Shown: positions 1-7,054, counted from the stretch's first letter. The stretch is 7,673 nt of DNA from Burkholderiales bacterium (GCA_021205255.1 JAJPXW010000068.1:1-7673), one strand, 5' to 3'. Translations and numbers: made by a program. The notes: generated by a model from the letters alone, not told the origin.

Positions 1-19
1 ATACAATTTCAAACACTTA

Positions 20-391
20 ATGGATGGCTCGATTACCACATTTTCGATGGCTGCATTAAAGAGCTTGTTTTTAATCCAGTCAGCGACCTGGGGCTTCGGA
101 GTCGTTGCTTTTTGGATTTTTTGGGGAACGCATGGATTAATTTCAGCGTTTCTTGGAGGGGCTGTATGCGCATTGCCTTCATTTTTTGTAATTGCGCTTT
201 TAATTCTAGGGCGCAATCAGCAGGCTTCGCCGTACAGTATTTTTATATATGAATTCATAAAAGTTGCACAAACGATCCTTGGATTTCTTTGTGTGGCTTT
301 TTTTTATAAGAACTTGAACTGGCCTGCGTTTATGTTGACGTTTTCGGCAGTTCTTTTGAGTCATCTGTTTGCACTTGCACGCAGAAGGTAA
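20..391 (+). CDS. atpI: ATP synthase accessory protein AtpI (subunit I)
   Basis: Small hydrophobic protein of 123 residues at the head of the atp operon. Four membrane segments are visible, at about residues 15-36, 38-63, 80-97 and 100-120, with a basic C-terminal tail (Arg-Arg-Arg). Family hallmarks are the glycine/proline stretch GGAVCALPS (46-54) and a Glu78/Lys81 pair at the start of helix 3. In this family AtpI is not part of the finished enzyme; it has been implicated in c-ring assembly or stability and possibly Mg2+ handling. The start is uncertain: no Shine-Dalgarno sequence precedes the ATG at 20, the reading frame stays open back to base 2, and a second ATG lies at 47. The true start could therefore lie outside the window. 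Its codons look more T-rich than those of the genes behind it. atpB follows after 19 nt. Identity rests on size, topology and position, because AtpI proteins are poorly conserved. Confidence 0.85.
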   Translation: MDGSITTFSMAALKSLFLIQSATWGFGVVAFWIFWGTHGLISAFLGGAVCALPSFFVIALLILGRNQQASPYSIFIYEFIKVAQTILGFLCVAFFYKNLNWPAFMLTFSAVLLSHLFALARRR

Positions 392-410
392 CTGAAGATT
401 TGAGAAGAAT

Positions 411-1250
411 ATGAGTGATCCTACAAACGCCCCAATGACGGCAACTGAGTATATTCAGCATCACTTAACTCATTTGTCTAGTACCCATCAAGGAAGCATC
501 GTAGACTTTTCGGTCATTAACTTTGACACTTTGGTCTTTTCCATCTTAATGATGGCCTTAGTGCTGTGGCTGCTTTATAAGGCTGCGAAAAAAGCAACTC
601 CTGGAGTGCCTGACAAATTCCTCTGTGCAGTAGAAATGCTAGTGGACTTTGTAGCCGACCAAGCCAAGAGCATTGTCCATGGTGACCGCACGTTTGTAGC
701 TCCCTTGGCACTGACGGTGTTTGTCTGGGTAACGTTCATGAACTGCATTGACCTTATCCCAGTAGACCTTCTCCCATTAATTGGTTCAGGCGTAGGGTTG
801 AATCACTTAAGGCCACTACCTACCGCTGACCTTAATGGTACTTTCGGCATTTCCTTTGGAGTGCTGTTGCTAATGATCTATTACGGCATTAAAGCCAAGG
901 GTCTCTGGGGTTTCAACAAGTCGTTGTTCACAGCACCGTTTGGAAATTACTTCCTTCTCTGGCCCTTTAACTTTCTGCTGAACATTATTGAATATCTTGC
1001 GAAGAGTGTTTCTCTGGGCATGCGACTTTTTGGAAACATGTACGCAGGCGAACTTCTCTTCTTCTTAATTGCACTTCTCACTGGCATGCTGTGGGAGGGC
1101 ATGAATGGACTAACCGTCTTTGGCCTGGTCGGACAAGTATTTGCCGGTCTGTGCTGGTGGTTGTTCCACGTTCTTATCGTCCTCTTGCAGGCATTCATCA
1201 TGATGATGCTTACTTTGGTCTATATCGGCCAAGCCTACGAGAGCCACTAA
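411..1250 (+). CDS. atpB: F1Fo ATP synthase subunit a (Fo stator, proton channel)
   Basis: Integral membrane stator subunit, 279 residues (E. coli 271), that forms the proton half-channels beside the c-ring. The essential arginine is Arg205 in SLGMRLFGNMYAGE (201-214), matching E. coli Arg210. Asn209, Glu214, His253 and Gln260 match E. coli Asn214, Glu219, His245 and Gln252, so the whole proton path is present. Hydrophobic segments lie at about 40-57, 95-118, 143-163, 180-225 and 235-273. The N-terminus (TATEYIQHHLTHL, 10-22) matches the periplasmic start of E. coli subunit a, supporting the ATG at 411, which has a modest GAGAAG ribosome site at 402-407. It works with c (Asp59) in the inner membrane and lies between atpI (19 nt) and atpE (48 nt). 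Confidence 0.98.
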   Translation: MSDPTNAPMTATEYIQHHLTHLSSTHQGSIVDFSVINFDTLVFSILMMALVLWLLYKAAKKATPGVPDKFLCAVEMLVDFVADQAKSIVHGDRTFVAPLALTVFVWVTFMNCIDLIPVDLLPLIGSGVGLNHLRPLPTADLNGTFGISFGVLLLMIYYGIKAKGLWGFNKSLFTAPFGNYFLLWPFNFLLNIIEYLAKSVSLGMRLFGNMYAGELLFFLIALLTGMLWEGMNGLTVFGLVGQVFAGLCWWLFHVLIVLLQAFIMMMLTLVYIGQAYESH

Positions 1251-1298
1251 TTTTCCTCAATCTTTTAGTACGTCATATTTAACTACAAGGAGTTCGTT
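1251..1298 (+). promoter_or_regulatory. atpE translation initiation region (U-rich leader plus strong RBS)
   Basis: The 48-nt atpB-atpE gap is rich in T and A (for example TTTTCCTCAATCTTTTAG at 1251-1268). It ends in a strong Shine-Dalgarno sequence, AAGGAG at 1287-1292, six bases before the ATG at 1299. In E. coli an A/U-rich stretch before the atpE ribosome site boosts translation so that c is made in excess over a and b. The arrangement here suggests the same role, but that is inference from layout. Confidence 0.6.
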
Positions 1299-1541
1299 AT
1301 GACAAACGTCGCACTAGTCGCAATGTCCTGCGGGATCATCATCGGTCTGGGTGCTCTTGGTGCCTGCGTTGGCATCGCCATCATGGGTAGCAAATACCTT
1401 GAAGCCTCTGCTCGTCAGCCTGAACTGATCAACGTTTTGCAGACCAAGATGTTCCTGCTTGCTGGCCTGATTGACGCTGCTTACTTAATCGGTGTCGGTA
1501 TTGCAATGATGTTTGCATTTGCCAATCCCTTTGTTGGATAG
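1299..1541 (+). CDS. atpE: F1Fo ATP synthase subunit c (proteolipid ring)
   Basis: 80-residue hairpin protein that assembles into the rotating c-ring. Helix 1 (about 5-30) carries the glycine-rich packing motif GLGALGACVG (16-25). The polar loop ARQPEL (38-43) contacts gamma and epsilon, and helix 2 (about 51-76) carries the ion-binding carboxylate Asp59 in GLIDAAYLIG, equivalent to E. coli Asp61. Na+-type c-subunits use Glu with neighbouring Ser/Thr and a Gln in helix 1; here those positions are Asp59, Ala60, Ala61 and Ile27, so proton coupling is expected. The AANPF-type ending (FANPFVG) is common in Burkholderiales. No signal peptide is seen. The start is fixed by the strong AAGGAG ribosome site, and the gap to atpF is the longest within the operon. 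Confidence 0.98.
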   Translation: MTNVALVAMSCGIIIGLGALGACVGIAIMGSKYLEASARQPELINVLQTKMFLLAGLIDAAYLIGVGIAMMFAFANPFVG

Positions 1542-1569
1542 TTTTCTTTCTTACGTTCTTCCGGCAAAC

Positions 1570-1607
1570 GCAGGCTTAAGGCTTGTAGTTAAAAGACAGT
1601 AGCCTGC
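1570..1607 (+). other. Inverted repeat (RNA hairpin) in the atpE-atpF gap
   Basis: GCAGGCT (1570-1576) is the exact reverse complement of AGCCTGC (1601-1607), giving a 7-bp G+C-rich stem around a 24-nt loop. No T-run follows, so it is not an intrinsic terminator, and it ends before the AGGGA ribosome site of atpF (1612-1616). A second AGGCTT copy (1579-1584) offers alternative pairing with the same right arm. A hairpin here could protect the 3' end of atpE mRNA after processing or dampen atpF translation; both are inference. Confidence 0.45.
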
Positions 1608-1623
1608 TAACAGGGAATTTCAT

Positions 1624-2094
1624 ATGAATATCAATGCAACATTGATCGTACAAATGCTTGTGTTCTTCCTCGGTGCCTGGGTCACCATGAAGTACATATG
1701 GCCCCCTATTAACAAGGCCATTGAAGAAAGACAAGCAAAGATTGCGGAAGGACTAGCCGCTGCAGATAAGGGCGAGCTCGCTTTACAAGAAGCAAAAAAA
1801 CAGGGTTTGACCATAGAACAGCAGGCAAGGGAGCAATCTCAAGTTATTGTTGCTCAGGGAGAGAAACGGGCGCAGGCAATTATTGATGCGGCCAAGGACC
1901 AAGCACAGGTCGAAGCCGATAAGATCATTGCTTCGGCTAGAGAGCAAGCAGCACAGGAAATACAACAAGCACGCGAACAGTTGCGTGACCAAGTTGCCAA
2001 TCTGGCTGTCCAAGGCGCTTCTCAAATTCTGGGCAAGGAAGTTGATGAGAAAGCTCATCAACAGATATTGGATAAATTCAAGGCTAGTTTGTAA
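1624..2094 (+). CDS. atpF: F1Fo ATP synthase subunit b (peripheral stalk)
   Basis: 156 residues, the same length as E. coli b. An N-terminal membrane helix (about 4-25, beginning MNINATLIVQ) is followed by the hinge KYIWPP (23-28) and Arg36 in IEERQ, the conserved residue near subunit a. The rest is a long charged, Ala/Gln/Glu-rich helix (about 30-125) that forms the right-handed b2 coiled coil. The C-terminal part (VANLAVQGASQILGKEVDE) binds delta on top of F1. The dimer acts as the stator linking a to the alpha3-beta3 head. A single b gene is present, so a homodimer is expected, without a b' partner. Start: ATG at 1624 with AGGGA at 1612-1616. The stop is one base from the atpH start, so the two are probably translationally coupled. 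Confidence 0.97.
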   Translation: MNINATLIVQMLVFFLGAWVTMKYIWPPINKAIEERQAKIAEGLAAADKGELALQEAKKQGLTIEQQAREQSQVIVAQGEKRAQAIIDAAKDQAQVEADKIIASAREQAAQEIQQAREQLRDQVANLAVQGASQILGKEVDEKAHQQILDKFKASL

Positions 2095-2095
2095 G

Positions 2096-2644
2096 ATGGC
2101 AGAAATCTCAACCATTGCACGTCCTTATGCGGTTGCACTTATAGACTCCGTCAGGGACAGTAAAGATGAGGGGCTTGCCGACAAGCTAACGCCTATATTG
2201 GAGCAACTAGCGGCTTTGGTGTCTGATCCGGAGGTAAAGGCGGCAATTAATGATCCTAACCTGACTTCGGATCAAGTCTATGACCTGCTTCGCGGGATGC
2301 TTCCTAAAAAAATTCCCGTAGAGGCTGAAAACCTCATGAAAGTGCTGGCTGAGAATGGCAGATGGGATGCAGTTCCCGACATCGCACGCCAGTATGTGAA
2401 TCTTCTTCACCAAGAGCGTAAGGAAGCCGTGGTAGAGGTTGATACCCCTTATCCAATGAGCGACAAAGAACTGGCCAGTCTAATGAAGGCCCTGCAACAT
2501 AGATTTCCAGGCCTCAAACTTCTCCCAACCGTGGTTATCGACAAGTCCCTAATTGGTGGCGTGAAAATCATCGTTGGTGATCAGGTTATAGACGGTTCAG
2601 TTAAAGCGCGGCTAGCAGAAATGCAAGCGGCCCTCACAAGTTAA
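2096..2644 (+). CDS. atpH: F1Fo ATP synthase subunit delta
   Basis: 182 residues (E. coli 177). The N-terminal domain starts MAEISTIARPYAVAL, aligning with the E. coli delta start MSEFITVARPYA; this fixes the ATG at 2096, although the reading frame stays open upstream through atpF. The middle includes NLMKVLAENGRWDAVPDI (about 79-96), the family's conserved AENGR segment. The C-terminal domain ends with IDKSLIGGVKI and QVIDGSVKARL, matching the E. coli motifs. Delta caps the F1 head by binding the alpha N-termini and joins it to the b dimer, so it couples rotation to catalysis. Only one base (2095) separates it from the atpF stop, and the nearest ribosome-site-like bases (AAGG, 2080-2083) lie inside atpF, pointing to coupled translation. 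Confidence 0.96.
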   Translation: MAEISTIARPYAVALIDSVRDSKDEGLADKLTPILEQLAALVSDPEVKAAINDPNLTSDQVYDLLRGMLPKKIPVEAENLMKVLAENGRWDAVPDIARQYVNLLHQERKEAVVEVDTPYPMSDKELASLMKALQHRFPGLKLLPTVVIDKSLIGGVKIIVGDQVIDGSVKARLAEMQAALTS

Positions 2645-2646
2645 AA

Positions 2647-2663
2647 CGGAGTTGAAAGCGATG
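2647..2663 (+). promoter_or_regulatory. Ribosome binding site that sets the atpA start
   Basis: CGGAG at 2647-2651 lies nine bases before the ATG at 2661. An in-frame TTG at 2652 directly abuts this site and could not use it. The protein beginning at 2661 (MQLNPSEISELLKQRI) aligns from its first residue with E. coli alpha (MQLNSTEISELIKQRI), so 2661 is the real start. Confidence 0.85.
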
Positions 2664-4199
2664 CAACTCAATCCGAGTGAAATCAGCGAGCTGCTAAAGC
2701 AGCGAATTGAAGGGATGGGTGCTAATACCGACCTTCGTACAGAAGGCACAGTAGTATCTGTGACCGATGGCATTTGCCGTGTGCACGGGCTTTCAGACGT
2801 GATGCAGGGCGAAATGCTTGAATTTCCTAACAACACATACGGCCTAGCGCTTAACCTGGAGAGAGATTCGGTCGGCGCAGTGGTCTTAGGTAGCTACGAG
2901 CATATTACGGAAGGCGATATTGTCAAAACGACAAAACGCATTCTGCAGGTACCAATTGGACCAGTCATGATTGGTCGCGTAGTTAACCCATTAGGCGAGC
3001 CTATCGATGGAAAAGGACCTATTAACGCCGAAATGTACGACGTGGTGGAAAAAGTCGCACCAGGCGTTATTGACCGTCAGTCAGTGAGCGAACCAGTACA
3101 GACAGGTTTGAAAGCCGTCGACTCCATGATTCCAATTGGACGTGGACAGCGTGAACTCATCATTGGTGACCGCCAGACTGGTAAAACAGCAATTGCCATT
3201 GACACCATCATTAATCAGAAAGGCAAGAATCTCGTTTGTATCTATGTGGCTATCGGCCAGAAAGCTTCTACGATTGCCAACGTGGTCAGAAAGCTTGAAG
3301 AGACTGGCGCAATGGAATACACCATTGTCATTGCAGCTCCGGCTTCTGAATCTGCTGCTTTGCAATATATTGCCCCTTATGCAGGTGCAACGATGGGCGA
3401 ATATTTCCGCGACAGAGGTCAGGATTCTCTCATTATCTATGACGACTTGACTAAGCAGGCTTGGGCTTATAGACAAATTTCATTGTTGCTCCGCCGTCCA
3501 CCAGGACGTGAGGCTTATCCAGGCGACGTGTTCTATCTTCATAGCCGTCTGCTTGAAAGAGCCGCTAGAGTTAATGCCGATTATGTAGAAAGGTTTACTA
3601 AAGGCGCAGTCAAAGGAAAGACAGGCTCCATGACGGCATTGCCGATCATTGAGACACAGGCTGGCGACGTGACGGCATTCGTTCCGACTAACGTCATTTC
3701 TATTACGGACGGCCAGATCTTCCTTGAAACCGACTTGTTTAATGCTGGTATCCGTCCAGCTATTAACCCAGGTATTTCAGTTTCCCGTGTAGGTGGTTCA
3801 GCTCAGACTAAAGTCATTAAGAAACTTGGTGGTGGCGTACGTCTTGCTCTTGCACAGTACCGTGAACTTGCTGCATTCGCACAGTTTGCTAGCGACCTCG
3901 ATGAAGCCACAAAGAAACAGCTTGATCGTGGCAGAATCGTTACGGAACTGATGAAACAGCCGCAATATCAGCCACTGGAAGTTTGGGAAGAAGCTTTAGT
4001 CCTATTCGCAATTGAAAAGGGTGCCTACGACGATGTCGAAGTAAAAGACGCCCTGAAAGTCGAAAAAGCGATGCAGGACTATATGAAAGTCAACCATAAG
4101 GACTTAATGGATCGTATTCAGGAGACCAAGGCTCTGAGCAAGGAAGACGAACAGCTTCTCGAAAAAGCCGTGCAGGAATTCAAGAAGATAGGCGTCTAA
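2661..4199 (+). CDS. atpA: F1Fo ATP synthase subunit alpha
   Basis: 512 residues (E. coli 513). It alternates with beta in the F1 hexamer and carries the non-catalytic nucleotide sites. Domains in order: N-terminal delta-contact helix (1-25), beta-barrel (about 26-95), nucleotide-binding domain (about 96-375) and C-terminal helical bundle. The Walker A motif GDRQTGKT is at 169-176 (Lys175). The ATP synthase alpha/beta signature PAINPGISVS is at 366-375, followed by Arg376, the arginine finger reaching into the catalytic site of beta. The stretch TKQAWAYRQ and the C-terminal end (ALSKEDEQ, EFKKIG) resemble Burkholderiales alphas more than E. coli, which has SKQAVAYRQ. The gene begins 16 nt after atpH and ends in tandem stops TAA-TAG (4197-4202). 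Confidence 0.98.
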   Translation: MQLNPSEISELLKQRIEGMGANTDLRTEGTVVSVTDGICRVHGLSDVMQGEMLEFPNNTYGLALNLERDSVGAVVLGSYEHITEGDIVKTTKRILQVPIGPVMIGRVVNPLGEPIDGKGPINAEMYDVVEKVAPGVIDRQSVSEPVQTGLKAVDSMIPIGRGQRELIIGDRQTGKTAIAIDTIINQKGKNLVCIYVAIGQKASTIANVVRKLEETGAMEYTIVIAAPASESAALQYIAPYAGATMGEYFRDRGQDSLIIYDDLTKQAWAYRQISLLLRRPPGREAYPGDVFYLHSRLLERAARVNADYVERFTKGAVKGKTGSMTALPIIETQAGDVTAFVPTNVISITDGQIFLETDLFNAGIRPAINPGISVSRVGGSAQTKVIKKLGGGVRLALAQYRELAAFAQFASDLDEATKKQLDRGRIVTELMKQPQYQPLEVWEEALVLFAIEKGAYDDVEVKDALKVEKAMQDYMKVNHKDLMDRIQETKALSKEDEQLLEKAVQEFKKIGV

Positions 4200-4227
4200 T
4201 AGCTTCGTATTTCATTAGAGGAACCTA

Positions 4228-5100
4228 ATGCCCAGCACTAAAGAAATTCGAGGCAAGATAGCCTCGGTTCAAAATACAAGGAAGATTACAAAGGCCATGG
4301 AAATGGTCGCTGCTTCCAAGATGAGGAAAGCGCAGGATCGCATGCGGGCTGCTCGCCCCTACGGTGAGCAGATCCGTGACCTAATTGCGCATGTGGCAGA
4401 TGCTTCGAGCGAATCCACCCATCCATTCCTGAAGAAGTTAGGGGAAATTAAGAGTATTGGATTGATCTTAGTCAGCACAGATAAAGGTCTAGCTGGACCA
4501 TTGAATACCAATATCCAAAGAATGCTCCTCAACAAATTTAAAGAGTGGACTGAAGAGGGTAAGAAAATCGAGGCTACCGCGATTGGTAACAAAGGCCTTA
4601 GTTTTCTTCTTCGCCTGGGCGTTCCCGTGATCTCCCAAGTAGTTCAGATTGGCGATAAGCCAAACATGGAAGTACTTTTGGGAACCATTAAGGTTCAGCT
4701 CGAGGCATTCACTGAAGGCAAGGTCGATGTGGTCTATCTCGCCTACTCCAGATTTATCAATGCCATGAAGCAGGAGCCGGAGCTAGAACAGCTTCTGCCA
4801 CTGCCAAAAAAGGACTTTGAAGATAAAAGAGAAGGAGTTTCGTGGGACTACATCTATGAACCAGATGCGGATACGGTGTTGTCCTATCTATTGCCAAGAT
4901 ATGTCGAAGCATTGATCTATCAGGCGGTAGCCGAAAATATGGCTAGTGAGCAAAGTGCCAGAATGGTAGCTATGAAAGCAGCTTCCGACAATGCCAAGAG
5001 AATTATTGAAAACTTGCAACTTGTTTATAACAAGACACGCCAGGCTGCAATTACGACAGAAATCACGGAAATTGTAGGTGGCGCAGCAGCCGTGTCTTAA
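4228..5100 (+). CDS. atpG: F1Fo ATP synthase subunit gamma (central rotor shaft)
   Basis: 290 residues (E. coli 287). The N-terminal helix (KEIRGKIASVQNTRKITKAM, 5-24) and C-terminal helix (about 225-288) form the coiled coil that turns inside the alpha3-beta3 head; the middle Rossmann-like domain binds epsilon and the c-ring. The family signature ITTEITEIVGGAAA is at 275-288, and SEQSARMVAMKAASDN (240-255) is nearly identical to E. coli. One conserved segment is altered: E. coli STDRGLCGGLN reads STDKGLAGPLN (83-93), placing Pro91 where Gly is usual. No redox-regulatory insertion of the chloroplast kind is present. Start: ATG at 4228 with AGAGGA at 4217-4222. It is cotranscribed between atpA (28 nt) and atpD (25 nt). 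Confidence 0.97.
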   Translation: MPSTKEIRGKIASVQNTRKITKAMEMVAASKMRKAQDRMRAARPYGEQIRDLIAHVADASSESTHPFLKKLGEIKSIGLILVSTDKGLAGPLNTNIQRMLLNKFKEWTEEGKKIEATAIGNKGLSFLLRLGVPVISQVVQIGDKPNMEVLLGTIKVQLEAFTEGKVDVVYLAYSRFINAMKQEPELEQLLPLPKKDFEDKREGVSWDYIYEPDADTVLSYLLPRYVEALIYQAVAENMASEQSARMVAMKAASDNAKRIIENLQLVYNKTRQAAITTEITEIVGGAAAVS

Positions 5101-5125
5101 TTAGGAATACAAACGAGGATTAGTC

Positions 5126-6538
5126 ATGAGTGACTTGAATGACGGAAAAATCGTACAAGTGATTGGCTCGGTTGTTGACGTTGAATTTCCGCGTGAACAG
5201 ATGCCTAACGTCTATGACGCACTTGTACTGGAAAATGATGATAACAACCCTCTTGTAGAAAAAGACCTTACTTTCGAGGTCCAGCAGCAATTAGGTGATG
5301 GGGTAGTGCGTACCATTACCATGGGCTCTGCCGAAGGCTTGCAAAGAGGCATGACCGTAAAGAACTTAGGCCATGGCATCGAAGTGCCTGTCGGACCCAA
5401 GACGCTAGGGCGCATGATGATCGGTCTGGGGCGGCGAATTGATATCGCGGGGGAAATTGGCGAAGACAAAAGGTTGCCGATTCACCGCGATGCTCCTAAA
5501 TTCGATGAATTGAGCCCATCGGTTGAACTGTTGGAGACAGGCATTAAAGTTATTGACTTGATCTGCCCGTTCGCAAAAGGCGGCAAGATTGGGTTGTTCG
5601 GTGGTGCTGGTGTTGGTAAGACCGTCAACATGATGGAACTTATTAATAACATCGCTAAGCAATACGGTGGCTACTCGGTATTTGCAGGCGTGGGCGAAAG
5701 AACTCGTGAAGGTAACGACTTCTATCATGAAATGAAAGCCTCCAACGTCTTGGATAAAGTAGCCATGGTGTTCGGCCAGATGAACGAGCCACCAGGAAAC
5801 CGTCTAAGAGTTGGATTAACTGGCCTGACGATGGCTGAGGCTTTCCGCGATGAAGGCAAGGATATTCTTCTGTTCATTGACAATATTTACCGCTACACGC
5901 TAGCTGGTACGGAAGTATCCGCTTTGCTTGGCCGTATGCCGTCAGCTGTGGGCTATCAGCCGACATTGGCCGAAGAGATGGGTAAGTTGCAGGAAAGAAT
6001 TGCTTCTACGAAAGTAGGATCTATTACTTCCGTTCAAGCAGTGTATGTGCCAGCTGACGACTTGACTGACCCGTCACCGGCTACGACGTTCGGTCACTTG
6101 GACGCTACAGTGGTGTTATCCCGCGACATCGCCTCCCTAGGTATTTATCCAGCTGTGGATCCGTTGGACTCAACTTCCCGCCAGGTTGACCCCAACATTA
6201 TTGGAGAAGATCACTACAACGTAACACGTTCAGTCCAAGCAACGCTTCAGCGCTATAAAGAATTGCGAGACATTATTGCAATTCTCGGTATGGACGAATT
6301 GTCTCCTGAAGATAAGTTGACTGTGACTCGCGCCCGTAAGATCCAACGCTTCTTGTCGCAACCATTCCATGTAGCAGAAGTGTTTACAGGAACGCCAGGC
6401 AAGTATGTCACGCTAAAGGACACGATTAAAGGCTTCAAGATGATAGTCGACGGCGACTGCGATGCGCTGCCAGAACAGGCTTTCTATATGGTTGGTACCA
6501 TTGATGAAGCTTTTGAAAAGGCAAAGAAGATCGATTAG
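5126..6538 (+). CDS. atpD: F1Fo ATP synthase subunit beta (catalytic)
   Basis: 470 residues, about ten more than E. coli beta. It makes ATP from ADP and phosphate in the F1 head. All catalytic residues are visible: Walker A GGAGVGKT (159-166, Lys165), catalytic Glu191 and Arg192 in GVGERTREG, Walker B Asp252 in LLFIDNIYR, signature PAVDPLDSTS (342-351), and the gamma-contacting DELSPED loop (390-396; DELSEED in E. coli). The length difference lies before Walker A, in the N-terminal barrel. One oddity: the turn usually read Gly-x-Pro-x-Asp is Gly102-Arg-Arg104-Ile-Asp106 here, from codons CGG CGA. Start: ATG at 5126 with GAGGA at 5115-5119. The gene ends in three consecutive in-frame stops, TAG TAG TGA (6536-6544). 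Confidence 0.99.
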   Translation: MSDLNDGKIVQVIGSVVDVEFPREQMPNVYDALVLENDDNNPLVEKDLTFEVQQQLGDGVVRTITMGSAEGLQRGMTVKNLGHGIEVPVGPKTLGRMMIGLGRRIDIAGEIGEDKRLPIHRDAPKFDELSPSVELLETGIKVIDLICPFAKGGKIGLFGGAGVGKTVNMMELINNIAKQYGGYSVFAGVGERTREGNDFYHEMKASNVLDKVAMVFGQMNEPPGNRLRVGLTGLTMAEAFRDEGKDILLFIDNIYRYTLAGTEVSALLGRMPSAVGYQPTLAEEMGKLQERIASTKVGSITSVQAVYVPADDLTDPSPATTFGHLDATVVLSRDIASLGIYPAVDPLDSTSRQVDPNIIGEDHYNVTRSVQATLQRYKELRDIIAILGMDELSPEDKLTVTRARKIQRFLSQPFHVAEVFTGTPGKYVTLKDTIKGFKMIVDGDCDALPEQAFYMVGTIDEAFEKAKKID

Positions 6539-6576
6539 TAGTGACTATGGCTTAGTTCCGAAACACGGAGACCTAT

Positions 6577-7005
6577 ATGAGCGAAAGAAAACTTAAAGTC
6601 GATGTTGTCAATGCGGAAAAGAGCCTCTTTCACGGAGAGGCGGAGTTCGTAGCACTTCCAGGTATAGAAGGCGAGCTTGGCATTCTGCCTGGCCATACGC
6701 CTTTGATTACTTTGATTAAGCCAGGTCTTACAAGAATTCGTGAAGAGAAAAACAAGAAGGAAGTTGAAATCTTCATTGCTGGTGGAGTCCTGGAAATTCA
6801 GCCCTACAAAGTAATTGTCCTGGCGGATGTTGCGATTCGTAGCGAAGACCTAGATGAAAAGAAAGCTAGGGAAGCTATGGAAAGAGCTAAAGAGGCTAGT
6901 AAGAACGCTACTACCGATATGGAAATTGCGAAGATCCAGGCTGAAATTGGCATGCTGGCCGAGGAGCTTCGTATTCTTCAAGACGTTAAGTCCAACAAAC
7001 ACTAG
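6577..7005 (+). CDS. atpC: F1Fo ATP synthase subunit epsilon
   Basis: 142 residues (E. coli 139). The N-terminal beta-sandwich (about 1-88) contains the family hallmarks EGELGILPGHTPLIT (31-45) and the IKPG turn (47-50), and binds gamma and the c-ring. The C-terminal helical hairpin (about 91-138, rich in Ala, Glu and Lys) can extend into the head and inhibit ATP hydrolysis. The nucleotide-sensing motif, L-D-x-x-R-A in several bacteria, reads LDEKKA at 92-97, with Lys96 in place of Arg. Start: ATG at 6577 with CGGAG at 6566-6570. It is the last gene of the operon: an intrinsic terminator follows 24 bases after the stop codon. Confidence 0.97.
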   Translation: MSERKLKVDVVNAEKSLFHGEAEFVALPGIEGELGILPGHTPLITLIKPGLTRIREEKNKKEVEIFIAGGVLEIQPYKVIVLADVAIRSEDLDEKKAREAMERAKEASKNATTDMEIAKIQAEIGMLAEELRILQDVKSNKH

Positions 7006-7028
7006 AGGTTGACAACGACGTAACTAAT

Positions 7029-7054
7029 AAGCCCCGTACAAAGCGGGGCTTTTT
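7029..7054 (+). terminator. Intrinsic terminator of the atp operon
   Basis: AAGCCCCG (7029-7036) pairs exactly with CGGGGCTT (7044-7051): an 8-bp, mostly G/C stem with a 7-nt loop, running into five T residues (7050-7054). It lies just after atpC and separates the operon from the following gene. Confidence 0.95.

Noticed and set aside
1299..1541. Na+-coupled c-subunit
   Set aside because: The Na+ ligands (Gln in helix 1, Glu-Ser/Thr in helix 2) are absent; the site is Asp59 with Ala60 and Ala61.
1847..2095. Upstream in-frame extension of atpH through the atpF gene
   Set aside because: The added residues are a basic shadow of atpF read in another frame. The delta homology starts exactly at the ATG at 2096.
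2652..2660. TTG start giving an alpha subunit three residues longer
   Set aside because: The TTG abuts the CGGAG ribosome site, whereas the ATG at 2661 has correct spacing and matches the family N-terminus.
3081..3476. Minus-strand open frame of 131 codons inside atpA (and similar ones in atpD, atpB and usp)
   Set aside because: They lie wholly antisense to conserved genes, have no recognisable motif, and their composition is that of a codon shadow.
7009..7014. Perfect TTGACA -35 box just after atpC
   Set aside because: No -10-like sequence lies 15-19 bases downstream; that space holds the terminator stem.
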